From Glo-17 sp964637835 (GTDB taxonomy: Bacteria; Krumholzibacteriota; Krumholzibacteriia; LZORAL124-64-63), in the NCBI GenBank assembly GCA_964637835.1, contig CAZWYF010000003.1:1-64000 (forward strand): DNA of 64,000 bases. Reading direction: 5' to 3'. This document shows, one piece after another, positions 1-7,281 of this stretch. The notes beneath the pieces were generated by a model that did not search any database, had not been told where the DNA came from, and worked only from the letters and a program-made list of their open reading frames with translations. The first letter of the stretch is position 1, and each line of letters starts with the position of its first letter. The position numbers and the translations under genes were made by a program.

Positions 1-45
1 GACCGTTCCGGCTCCCAGGGGATGTCAACATTCTTCGGGGCACAA

Positions 46-1806
46 CTAGGGGATTGACTGCATGGTCTCGAGGAAGACGTCGGCCTCATGCCAGCCCGTC
101 AGCGTCTTCCCGTGCAGGATCCGCCCCGTGCTGTCGATGAACGCCACCGTGGGCAGTCCCGGCACCTTGAACATCTCCTTCACCGCCGTCATGTCCGCAT
201 CGTCGGAGTCGGTGGCGTCCACCTTGATGGTGATGAAGCGCATGCTCTCGGCCGCCACGGCGGGCTCGACCCAGACCACCTTGTCCAGCTTGCGGCAGTA
301 GGCGCACCAGGTGGCCCAGAAGTCGATCATGATGGGCCGGCCGGTCTGCTGGGCCTCGGCGATCTTGCTCTCCAGGAAGCCCGAGACGTTCTCGCCGGTG
401 GCGATCACCTCCCACTGGACCTTATCCGGCACCGGAGCGGCGGCGACGGCCGTGCCGGCCGGGGCGCTGCCACCGGCGGCCACCTGCACGGGCATGGCGG
501 CCGGCTGGACCGCGGGCGGGGGCAGCAGGCCCGGCAGCGCCGCGCGGCCGAGGAGCCAGACGCCGGCCAGGAGAGCCAGGACGCCCAGGCCCTTGCGGGT
601 CCGCACCCACCAGTGGCTGTCCGCCTCGAGCCGATCGAACGCGCCCAGGAACACGGCCACCACGATGGTCACCGCTCCGAGCAGCGGCCAGAACACCGCC
701 TCCGGCAGCACCAGGGGCGGGCGGACGAAGAAGAACGCCATGTAGAGCAGGAGCAGGCCCATGCCCCGCTTGACGGTCTCCATCCAGCCGCCGGCCTGCG
801 GGATGCTGCTCATCAGCGAGGGGAAGGTGCCCACGGCCACGAGCAGGGCGCTGAGGCCGAGGCCGAAGAGGAAGAGCGACCAGAAGCCCAGGACGACGTT
901 GCTGGTCGAGCCCACCCAGATCAGCAGCGCCCCGAGGAATGGCCCCACGCAGGGCGAGGCCACCAGGCCGGCGACCATGCCGGCCAGGAACGCGCCCACC
1001 AGGCCGGTGCGCTGGCCGCCGGCCCCCTGCAGGCGGTTGCGCAGGAAGGCGGGGGCCTCCAGTTCGTAGGCGCCGAACATGGCGAAGCTCAGACCGGCCA
1101 TCAGCAGCGCGATGGGGATGAGCACCACCGGACTCTGCAGGAAGGCGGTGATCCCGCTGAAGACCGTGGCGGCGACCACGCCGATGATGCCGTAGATCAG
1201 GGCCAGCCCCAGGCCGTAGGTGAGCGCCAGGATGAAGCCCTTGGCCACGCTCTTGCCCTGGGTCTGCGCGCCGATCACCGCCAGGGTGATGGGGATCATG
1301 GGGTAGATGCACGGCGTGGCGCTCATGAGCACGCCGAACAGGAACACCAGTGCGAAGAAGAGCAGTTCGCCACGGTGGGCGATGAAGTAGGTGATGCGCT
1401 CGGCGGTCCAGTCGTTGCCGAACTCGACGCCCACCGGTCCCTGCCAGGTGCTCTGACCGGCGGGACTGTCCACTGCCAGCTCGAGGGTGTATTCGCCGGG
1501 ATGGGCGGTCTTGAGCGAGGGCGCCGAGAACACGAAGCGTCCGGGGGCATCACCGGCCCGCAACGGGTAGGGGTCGTCGAGCAACGGGGTCTGCGGTCCG
1601 TCCAGGACCGCTGGCGTCACCGTGATGGCGGCGGGGTCGCTGCCGGCCGCGGCGGGCAGGACCAGCACGAACTCGAGATCCTTGCCGATCTCCACCGGAT
1701 CGGCGGGCATTTCCACCTGGAGTTCCTGGGCCGCGGTGGCCGCGGCCAGTAGCAGCGCGGCCACCAGCAGGGCGGCGACGCGCGCGTGGTGATCTTGCGC
1801 GGGCAT
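46..1806 (-). CDS. dsbD: DsbD-like thiol:disulfide interchange protein
   Basis: Inner-membrane reductase that moves electrons from cytoplasmic thioredoxin to periplasmic thiol proteins. The 586-residue protein has a signal peptide, an N-terminal Ig-like periplasmic domain, eight or so membrane helices of the DsbD/CcdA type, and a C-terminal thioredoxin domain. Membrane cysteines sit in the SATPC and ASPCVGP motifs, and the thioredoxin domain has CAYC at residues 501-504. I chose ATG at 1806 because GAGAGG lies 6 nt upstream; a TTG two codons earlier lacks that spacing. The N-terminal domain contains no cysteine at all, unlike E. coli DsbD-alpha, so the periplasmic relay must differ. A TlpA-like lipoprotein is transcribed divergently and is a plausible partner. 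The identity is secure at family level. Confidence 0.9.
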   Translation of the reverse strand: MPAQDHHARVAALLVAALLLAAATAAQELQVEMPADPVEIGKDLEFVLVLPAAAGSDPAAITVTPAVLDGPQTPLLDDPYPLRAGDAPGRFVFSAPSLKTAHPGEYTLELAVDSPAGQSTWQGPVGVEFGNDWTAERITYFIAHRGELLFFALVFLFGVLMSATPCIYPMIPITLAVIGAQTQGKSVAKGFILALTYGLGLALIYGIIGVVAATVFSGITAFLQSPVVLIPIALLMAGLSFAMFGAYELEAPAFLRNRLQGAGGQRTGLVGAFLAGMVAGLVASPCVGPFLGALLIWVGSTSNVVLGFWSLFLFGLGLSALLVAVGTFPSLMSSIPQAGGWMETVKRGMGLLLLYMAFFFVRPPLVLPEAVFWPLLGAVTIVVAVFLGAFDRLEADSHWWVRTRKGLGVLALLAGVWLLGRAALPGLLPPPAVQPAAMPVQVAAGGSAPAGTAVAAAPVPDKVQWEVIATGENVSGFLESKIAEAQQTGRPIMIDFWATWCAYCRKLDKVVWVEPAVAAESMRFITIKVDATDSDDADMTAVKEMFKVPGLPTVAFIDSTGRILHGKTLTGWHEADVFLETMQSIP

Positions 1807-1880
1807 GCACAACCTCTCGTTCAGCTGCGGTGGGAACCGGCGCGAATCGGCCGGCTGACTGTTTCCAATCTTCCAAGATA

Positions 1881-1889
1881 CTTATATCA
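1881..1889 (-). promoter_or_regulatory. Extended -10 promoter candidate for the dsbD-like gene
   Basis: On the minus strand the sequence reads TGATATAAG, an extended -10 (TGn plus a 5/6 match to TATAAT). It lies in the only AT-rich part of the 145-nt divergent spacer and predicts a leader of about 70 nt. No good -35 is visible, which is usual for extended -10 promoters. Confidence 0.4.
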
Positions 1890-1951
1890 TGGGCGTATGC
1901 TAGAAGATCCTGAATTCTCGCTGCCCCGGTAGCATCACGAAAGGACGACCG

Positions 1952-2545
1952 GTGACCAAGCACATGCGATTCCCCTTCATCCTGCTGCTCGCGGTGATCC
2001 TGGCCGCTTTCTCCGGCTGTGGCGACGGTGGCGACGACGCGACCGCCGGCGACGGCGCCACCGCTGGCGAGAGCACGGGCGCCGAGGCGGCCGCCGCCGG
2101 GGGCGGCGAGTTCGGCATCGGCAAGCCGGCGCCCGATTTCACGCTCACCGACATCCACGGCGAGTCCGTCCGGCTCTCCGACCATCGCGGCAAGGCCGTG
2201 GTGGTGGACTTCTGGGCCACGTGGTGTGGGCCCTGCCGCCGCGTGATGCCCACGCTCGAGGCGCTCTCTCGCGATTACGGCGACCAGCTCGCCGTCCTGG
2301 CCGTCTCCCTGGACCAGGAGCCGGCCAAGGTGGTGCCGCCGTTCGCGGAGCAGCACGGCCTCACCTTCCCGCTGCTCGCCGACCCGGAGGGCATGCGTGT
2401 GGCGCAGGAGTGGGGTGGCATCCGCAGCATCCCCACGTCGTTCCTGGTGGCGCCCGACGGCACGGTCGTCAAGCAGTGGGTGGGTGCCCATGGCCGCGAC
2501 GTCTACGAGAGCGAGATCAAGAAGGTGCTGGGCGCGGCTTCCTAG
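1952..2545 (+). CDS. TlpA/ResA-like thioredoxin-fold lipoprotein
   Basis: Periplasmic thiol-disulfide oxidoreductase of the AhpC/TSA-TlpA class, 197 residues. A hydrophobic N-terminus ends in FSGC, a candidate lipobox, followed by a Gly/Ala/Thr-rich tether and the redoxin domain from about residue 52. The active site is WCGPC, with a conserved IPTSFLV cis-proline segment. The start is GTG at 1952, with AAGGA about 7 nt upstream; ATG at 1964 is a weaker alternative. It sits divergent to the DsbD-like reductase and could be reduced by it in cytochrome c maturation or thiol repair. No cytochrome c biogenesis gene is adjacent, so the exact substrate is unknown. Confidence 0.88.
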   Translation: MTKHMRFPFILLLAVILAAFSGCGDGGDDATAGDGATAGESTGAEAAAAGGGEFGIGKPAPDFTLTDIHGESVRLSDHRGKAVVVDFWATWCGPCRRVMPTLEALSRDYGDQLAVLAVSLDQEPAKVVPPFAEQHGLTFPLLADPEGMRVAQEWGGIRSIPTSFLVAPDGTVVKQWVGAHGRDVYESEIKKVLGAAS

Positions 2546-2588
2546 GCTCCTGCGCGGAGCCCGGGCGCCCCGGCGATGGTCAGGACAG

Positions 2589-2618
2589 CGGGGCCGTTCC
2601 GACGACGGGGCGGCCCCG
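2589..2618 (+). terminator. Hairpin downstream of the TlpA-like gene
   Basis: A perfect 8-bp stem (CGGGGCCG with CGGCCCCG) and a 14-nt loop begins 43 nt after the stop codon and is followed by TCTTCC. There is no real U tract, so it is a GC-rich terminator candidate only. Confidence 0.4.
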
Positions 2619-2652
2619 TCTTCCGCGACGCGGTGCGGGCCGGGGCTGGGGC

Positions 2653-2714
2653 GGTGGGGACGTGGTCGGTGGGGATGTGGTCGATGGCGATGTGGGTCGG
2701 TGGCGATGCGGGTC
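2653..2714. repeat. G-rich 15/16-bp tandem repeat, four copies
   Basis: Four imperfect head-to-tail units at 2653-2667, 2668-2682, 2683-2698 and 2699-2714. The first two are 15 bp (GGTGGGGAYGTGGTC) and the last two 16 bp (GRTGGCGATGYGGGTC). The array is noncoding as far as I can tell and lies between the TlpA-like gene and the microORF at 2802. The G-runs on the plus strand could form a quadruplex. Confidence 0.75.
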
Positions 2715-2801
2715 GGCGTGGTGTGCAGCGGCGGGGAGAAAGAAGTCGTCCCTGGCCGCGGTGTCGAACCTTCGACCAGGGACGGTAGATGACTGGGAGC
2801 A

Positions 2802-2867
2802 TTACTTGCGCAGCCACCAGAAGAGATCGATGAGTGCAAGTCCGAGGATGATCACGTCGGGACTCAT
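2802..2867 (-). CDS. 21-residue hydrophobic microprotein (putative)
   Basis: A short frame with ATG at 2865-2867 and TAA at 2802-2804. The product begins MSPDVIILGLALIDLFWW and ends in two basic residues, which is one membrane helix with a positive end. A purine-rich run (AAGGGGGAAGAG) sits immediately upstream of the ATG on the minus strand, a much stronger ribosome site than chance gives in this GC-rich DNA. I do not recognise the peptide. Small membrane peptides of this shape can be regulators of larger membrane proteins or type I toxins, but no antisense RNA or partner is visible. It lies 203 nt beyond the stop of the PP2C phosphatase gene. Confidence 0.45.
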   Translation of the reverse strand: MSPDVIILGLALIDLFWWLRK

Positions 2868-3070
2868 GTCTCTTCCCCCTTTCCCGGTCTGGAGGTTCTT
2901 GGCGTCGATGACTCTACTTTCGGCCGGGCGGGAGAGGGCTTGAGGTTCGCGGCGTCGGGCCCCGGTGGGGTGTCCGGCTTGGGGTGCCCGGGCCGCGAGG
3001 ATCTCGCCGTACCGCCGGCGGCATCCGCCACGTCGCAAGAACGGGACCAGGGTGTGAAGATTTCCCGTAA

Positions 3071-5578
3071 CTACTGGTATTGCAGGACGATGACCGTGCG
3101 ATCATCGGAGGCGGCCGGCCCCCCGAACCGGCTCACCTGCGCAAAAACCTCGCGGCAGAGCGCCGGTGGCGCCCCGTCGCCCGCGGCGGCGACCATGGCC
3201 TGGACGCGCTCGATCTCGAAGAACTCCGACCCGTCGGGACTGGTCTGCTCGGTGATGCCGTCGGTGAAGCCCACGATGAGATCGCCGGGCTCGAGGCGCA
3301 CCGTGCCGCGCCGATAGGGGACGCCCGCCTGGATGCCGAGGATGGGGCCGCCACGCTGCAGCGTCTCCTGACGGCCGCCGAGTCGCTGGAGCAGCGGTGG
3401 CTCCATGCCGGCGTTGCAGTAGGTGAGCACGCCACTCGGCAGATCGACCACCCCGTAGAAGAAACAGACGAACCGACCGGGAGACAGCACCTCGCCGATG
3501 CGCCGATCGAGCTCGGCGATCACCTCCTCGGGCGCCGCGCCGGTGCGCGCGAGCTCGCGGAAGGTCACCCGCAGCGTGGTCATGAGCAGCGCGGCGGGAA
3601 TGCCCTTGCCGGCCACGTCGGCGATGCAGAATCCCACCTGCTGATCCGGCTGCAGCACGAAGTAGTCGTAGTAGTCGCCCCCGACCTGGCGGCATGGTTC
3701 GTTGCGGCCCATCAGGCGCAGGCGCGGCGCCACCAGCTCCCCGGTGGGGAGCAGCTGCGCCTGGATGTCCCGCGCCACCGCCAGCTCGGTCTCCAGCTGT
3801 CGTCGGCGCAGGCCATCCTCCATGAGCTGCAGGCTGTGCAGCACGGGGGCGGTCTGCAGTGCGAGCGTGGCCAGGTTCGCCAGATCCTCCTGGGAGTAGA
3901 GGGCGCCGGAGGTCTTGGGCCCGAAGGCCAGCGCGCCCAGCAGGCGATTGCCCGAGATCAGGGGCACCAGGAGCTGGATGCCCGGCGGTGCCGGGGTCTG
4001 TCCGTCGGGGCAGCCGCCGGGACGACAGATCCAGTCCTCGAACTCCTCGGTGAAGACGGGTCGGCGCAGGACGGCGAGGAAGCGGACCAGCGGGCCGTCG
4101 GTGGCCAGGTCGGGCGCGGCCGGGGCCGGTTCAGGCCGGTGGCCGACCTCGGGCAGGTCGGGCTCGTCTCCGCCCTCGGGGTCGCGCAGGTAGAGCGACA
4201 GGCGCCGCGGCCGGTAGAGGTGGTGCAGACGATCGAGGAGCATGGCGTGGGCATCGGCGGCCTCCACGGTCCCGGCGAGGTCGCGGCCCAGGGAGGCGGT
4301 GGCCTCGCGGTTGGCGCGGCGCGAGGGATAGAAGGCCGCGTCCACCCAGCTCTGGACGTGCCGGCGTAGCGGCAGCACGGCCAGGCTGCAGGCCGCGATG
4401 AGCACCACCAGCAGCGGCAGGGCGGATACCTGGTAGAAGCGCGCGAGCAACGTCCCCAGGATTCCCACGCCTGCGAAGTAGGCCGCGAGGATCAGCACGG
4501 TCAGCAGGCCGTAGATGAGGCTGGCACGCACCACGAAGGCGGTGTCGAGGGCGCCGTAGCGCATGATCGCCACGCCGAAGCTCACGGGCACCAGGAGCAG
4601 GGAGAACCCGAGGTACTCCCAGTGCGGGAAGGCGGACAGCGCCCCCGCCCCCACGGCCGCGGTGACCAGGAAGGGGACCACACCGAGGATCACGCCGAGC
4701 AGGATCAGCCGCAGCTTGGTGTGCAGGATGGGCCGATCGCGGCGCAGGACCTTGCGCGCGAAGACGACCAGCCCGGCCAGGAAGAAGCCGAGGAAGTGGA
4801 TCGCCGCCGCCGCCTCCAGCGAGGTGGCGGTGAACGAGCCCTCCGCGACGCCGGCCAGCCGTGCGAGGAACGTCACGATGATCAGGGCCGTCGCCGGCAG
4901 GAAGAGCAGGCGGCCGCCCCGGCCGGCGGTGACCGGGCCGGTGGCCGGGCCGGTGGCCGGGAACATGAGGAAGAAGCGCAGGAAGTAGACCGGCCACAGA
5001 TACTGCAGCACCTCGCGGAGCATCTGCTTGACCTGCTGGTAGGCGTGGGAGGGCAGGTCGGGCACGTCGCAGAGGAAGAACGCGAAGATCACGCAGAGCC
5101 AGAAGAAGTTGCGGGCCACGGCGTCGTGTCGGCGGGCGAAAACCCAGGTGCCGATCATCAGGAAGGCCAGCCCGGCCAGCCAGATGCTCAGGCCGTACAC
5201 CATGTGCGCGTGGCTCGGTGGCTGCGGGGCGACCGCGACGGTCGACCGCTGGTCGCCTCGCTGCACGGTGAGATGGCGAGGAGCGAGGTCGTAGCGTCCG
5301 GCCCGGGCAGTGTGCCAGTCGATCATGTCGACCAGGGGCTCGCCGTCCAGGGCGACCACCCGGTCGCCCGGCTGCAGCCCCGTCGCCGCGGCGGGACCGC
5401 CGGGATCCACGGCGCGGATCTCCAGGCGATGGACCGCCAGCCCGAGGTCGGGCTTCTGCAGGATGTGGATGGTCACCGGCAGGGCGGCCAGCAGGAGCAG
5501 CGGCGCCACCACGGAGATCCCCACCCGGCGCACCAGGCGCTGGAACACCGATTCGGCGGTGGGGGTGCTGCGAGCCAC
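3071..5578 (-). CDS. Membrane PDZ-GAF-PP2C (SpoIIE-type) serine/threonine phosphatase
   Basis: Signal-transducing phosphatase of 835 residues. In order: one membrane helix (about 20-42), a PDZ domain (about 45-120) with a GLQPGDRVVALDGEPL ligand loop, a block of several membrane helices (about 125-430), a GAF domain (about 430-577), a short coiled coil, and a SpoIIE/PP2C catalytic domain (about 597-835). Metal-binding signatures are GGDYYDYF, IADVAGKGIPAALLM, GFTDGITEQ and SDDRT. The start is GTG at 5578, behind AAGGA; upstream sequence is repeats and the assembly gap. Such proteins usually dephosphorylate anti-sigma-factor antagonists in partner-switching pathways, but no RsbW or RsbV homologue is present here. 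The target is therefore unknown. Confidence 0.87.
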   Translation of the reverse strand: MARSTPTAESVFQRLVRRVGISVVAPLLLLAALPVTIHILQKPDLGLAVHRLEIRAVDPGGPAAATGLQPGDRVVALDGEPLVDMIDWHTARAGRYDLAPRHLTVQRGDQRSTVAVAPQPPSHAHMVYGLSIWLAGLAFLMIGTWVFARRHDAVARNFFWLCVIFAFFLCDVPDLPSHAYQQVKQMLREVLQYLWPVYFLRFFLMFPATGPATGPVTAGRGGRLLFLPATALIIVTFLARLAGVAEGSFTATSLEAAAAIHFLGFFLAGLVVFARKVLRRDRPILHTKLRLILLGVILGVVPFLVTAAVGAGALSAFPHWEYLGFSLLLVPVSFGVAIMRYGALDTAFVVRASLIYGLLTVLILAAYFAGVGILGTLLARFYQVSALPLLVVLIAACSLAVLPLRRHVQSWVDAAFYPSRRANREATASLGRDLAGTVEAADAHAMLLDRLHHLYRPRRLSLYLRDPEGGDEPDLPEVGHRPEPAPAAPDLATDGPLVRFLAVLRRPVFTEEFEDWICRPGGCPDGQTPAPPGIQLLVPLISGNRLLGALAFGPKTSGALYSQEDLANLATLALQTAPVLHSLQLMEDGLRRRQLETELAVARDIQAQLLPTGELVAPRLRLMGRNEPCRQVGGDYYDYFVLQPDQQVGFCIADVAGKGIPAALLMTTLRVTFRELARTGAAPEEVIAELDRRIGEVLSPGRFVCFFYGVVDLPSGVLTYCNAGMEPPLLQRLGGRQETLQRGGPILGIQAGVPYRRGTVRLEPGDLIVGFTDGITEQTSPDGSEFFEIERVQAMVAAAGDGAPPALCREVFAQVSRFGGPAASDDRTVIVLQYQ

Positions 5579-5645
5579 GGGACATCCTTCCGCGCGCAGG
5601 TTCACCGCGAGCGTAGCACGCCCCTCGTTTCCGGGAAATCCGTAA

Positions 5646-5823
5646 AGTCGCCGCTTGCCGAGTCGCCGCTTGCCGAGTCGCCACCTGTCGAGTCGCCNNN
5701 NNNNNNNNNNNNNNNNNNNNNNNNNNNNNNNNNNNNNNNNNNNNNNNNNNNNNNNNNNNNNNNNNNNNNNNNNNNNNNNNNNNNNNNNNNNNNNNNNCGA
5801 GTCGCCACCTGTCGAGTCGCCGC
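5646..5823. repeat. 15-bp tandem repeat array spanning the assembly gap
   Basis: Left of the gap are units at 5646-5660 and 5661-5675 (AGTCGCCGCTTGCCG) and 5676-5690 (AGTCGCCACCTGTCG), plus a partial copy. Right of the gap one AGTCGCCACCTGTCG unit (5800-5814) and a partial copy resume. The array occupies the spacer just upstream of the PP2C gene start. Collapse of this repeat probably caused the gap, so true copy number is unknown. Confidence 0.85.
5698..5797. other. Assembly gap (100 N)
   Basis: Exactly 100 undetermined bases, the usual placeholder for a scaffold join of unknown length. Frames read across it are not reliable. Confidence 0.99.
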
Positions 5824-5840
5824 TCACGGTCGGCGGTCTG

Positions 5841-7022
5841 CTACTGGCAACCCCGCTCGAACGCGCCCACGAGCTCCTCGCCGCCCGGCCGTCCGCCGGG
5901 CAGGCAGGGCGATCCCGTGCGCAGGTCGTATCGCCCACGGGCGCGGTCGCAGAAACGGGGATCGGCAGAGAAGTTGCCATGCCGACCGGCCTGACCGGCC
6001 AGCGCGGTGGCCCAGTCGCCGCCGGGATGGCCGAAGAGGTTGCTCTGGGTGATCACCGGGCGGCCGTCGTCATGGATGGCCAGCGCCGCGGCGTGGTTGA
6101 AGGCCACGATGGTGCGGTCGATGAGCGGCGTGGCGCCCCGGACCAGCAGCCCGCCGCCGGCTTCACCGGCGACGTTGTCGACCAGGGTGCAGGAGACCAG
6201 CCGGGGCGAGCCCCCCCGGACGGCCAGAGCGCCCCCGCCCAGGCCGCCGTGATTCGCCACCACGAGGCAGCTGCGCAGCTCGGGGGCGGCGTCGCCCACC
6301 CAGACCCCGCCGCCGCTGCCACCGGCGCCGTTGTCGCGGATGGTCACGCCGTCGACCACGAGGCCCGACCCCCGGAGCACGGCCAGGCCGCCACCGGCGA
6401 GGGCCTGGTTGCGCTCGAGGGTCCCGCGCTGGACGCGCCCGGCGGCGTCGGTGTCCCACGCGATGGCGCCACCCTGGAGCAGCGCGGTGTTGCCGGTGAA
6501 GACGCAGTCCTCGAGGACGGGCGCGGCCATGCCCTCGCAGAAGAGCCCACCGCCGCGACGGGCCTCGCTGTCCTCGATGTTGCAGCGCGACAGGCGCGGT
6601 GCGGCGTCGCGGCAGAGGATGGCGCCGCCGTCGCCGTCGCTCCGGCCGCCGCGCAGCGTCAGGCCCACCACCGAGGCGCTGGCCTCACCACCCTCGAAGA
6701 CCAGCACGCGCCCACGCCCCTCCGCGTCGATGGTCACGCAGTCGGGCTGCAGGGTGCCGCTCCAGAGGCTCACGCCGGGGCGCACGACGATGTCGTGCTC
6801 GCGATAGGTGCCGCAGCCCACGAGGATGATGTCGCCGGGAGCGGTGGTGGCCATGGCAGCCGTGATGGTGGCGTGATCGCCGGGCACGGCGATGGTGCGC
6901 GCGGCGGTGGGGTCCGGCACCAGGCCGGCGGCCAGCAGCATCAGCCCGCCGAGGAGGGCCAGCCGCCGGGGAGCGGGCCGGGAACGCGGTCGTCGATGGT
7001 GGTGACGATCGAGGCTTGTCAT
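5841..7022 (-). CDS. Secreted right-handed parallel beta-helix protein
   Basis: Exported protein of 393 residues. A basic N-terminus and hydrophobic segment form a signal peptide, followed by a DUF1565/pectate-lyase-like start (TIAVPGDHATITAAM, then an ILVGCGTYRE turn). About ten beta-helix coils follow, with the recurring pattern of Gly-Gly, a hydrophobic strand and a Cys/Asn turn. It ends soon after an FSADPRFCD segment and carries no sorting tail, unlike the paralogous gene at 34889-36535. The ATG at 7022 has GGAG 6 nt upstream; starts at 7034 and 7064 in the same frame are possible. Polysaccharide binding or lyase activity is typical of the fold, but no catalytic residues can be assigned. 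Confidence 0.75.
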   Translation of the reverse strand: MTSLDRHHHRRPRSRPAPRRLALLGGLMLLAAGLVPDPTAARTIAVPGDHATITAAMATTAPGDIILVGCGTYREHDIVVRPGVSLWSGTLQPDCVTIDAEGRGRVLVFEGGEASASVVGLTLRGGRSDGDGGAILCRDAAPRLSRCNIEDSEARRGGGLFCEGMAAPVLEDCVFTGNTALLQGGAIAWDTDAAGRVQRGTLERNQALAGGGLAVLRGSGLVVDGVTIRDNGAGGSGGGVWVGDAAPELRSCLVVANHGGLGGGALAVRGGSPRLVSCTLVDNVAGEAGGGLLVRGATPLIDRTIVAFNHAAALAIHDDGRPVITQSNLFGHPGGDWATALAGQAGRHGNFSADPRFCDRARGRYDLRTGSPCLPGGRPGGEELVGAFERGCQ

Positions 7023-7135
7023 GCTGGTCTCCATCCCTCGCTGGGTACTTCTCATCGGCACCATCGTTACTCTTCCGGGGCGCTTCCGCCAAGGGAAATC
7101 CGCGCCCGCGGCGCCCGGGCGCGCCCAGCCGCCTG

Positions 7136-7164
7136 TTGAAGTCGGCCGGGGGCGGTGTTAACTT
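7136..7164 (+). promoter_or_regulatory. Possible promoter of the valS operon
   Basis: TTGAAG and TAACTT are separated by 17 nt, about 120 nt upstream of the valS start. The -35 matches 4/6 and the -10 only 3/6, so support is weak, but nothing better is visible in this spacer. Confidence 0.25.
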
Positions 7165-7281
7165 GCTGCCGGACGTCAGGCGGCCCCAGCGGCCGCTTTC
7201 AGTGTTGTCCCCGTCAACCGGCCGCCATCGACCCCCCGGCGCCGCGGATCGCGTGCAGCGGTCCGCCGAGGAGCGTGTCCC

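Noticed and set aside
2653..2714. CRISPR array
   Set aside because: The repeats here and at 5646-5823 are contiguous 14-16-mers with no spacers between them, and no cas gene is present.
3071..5980. Longer PP2C gene reading through the N gap
   Set aside because: The extension crosses undetermined bases and tandem repeats; GTG at 5578 has a proper ribosome site and directly precedes the first membrane helix.
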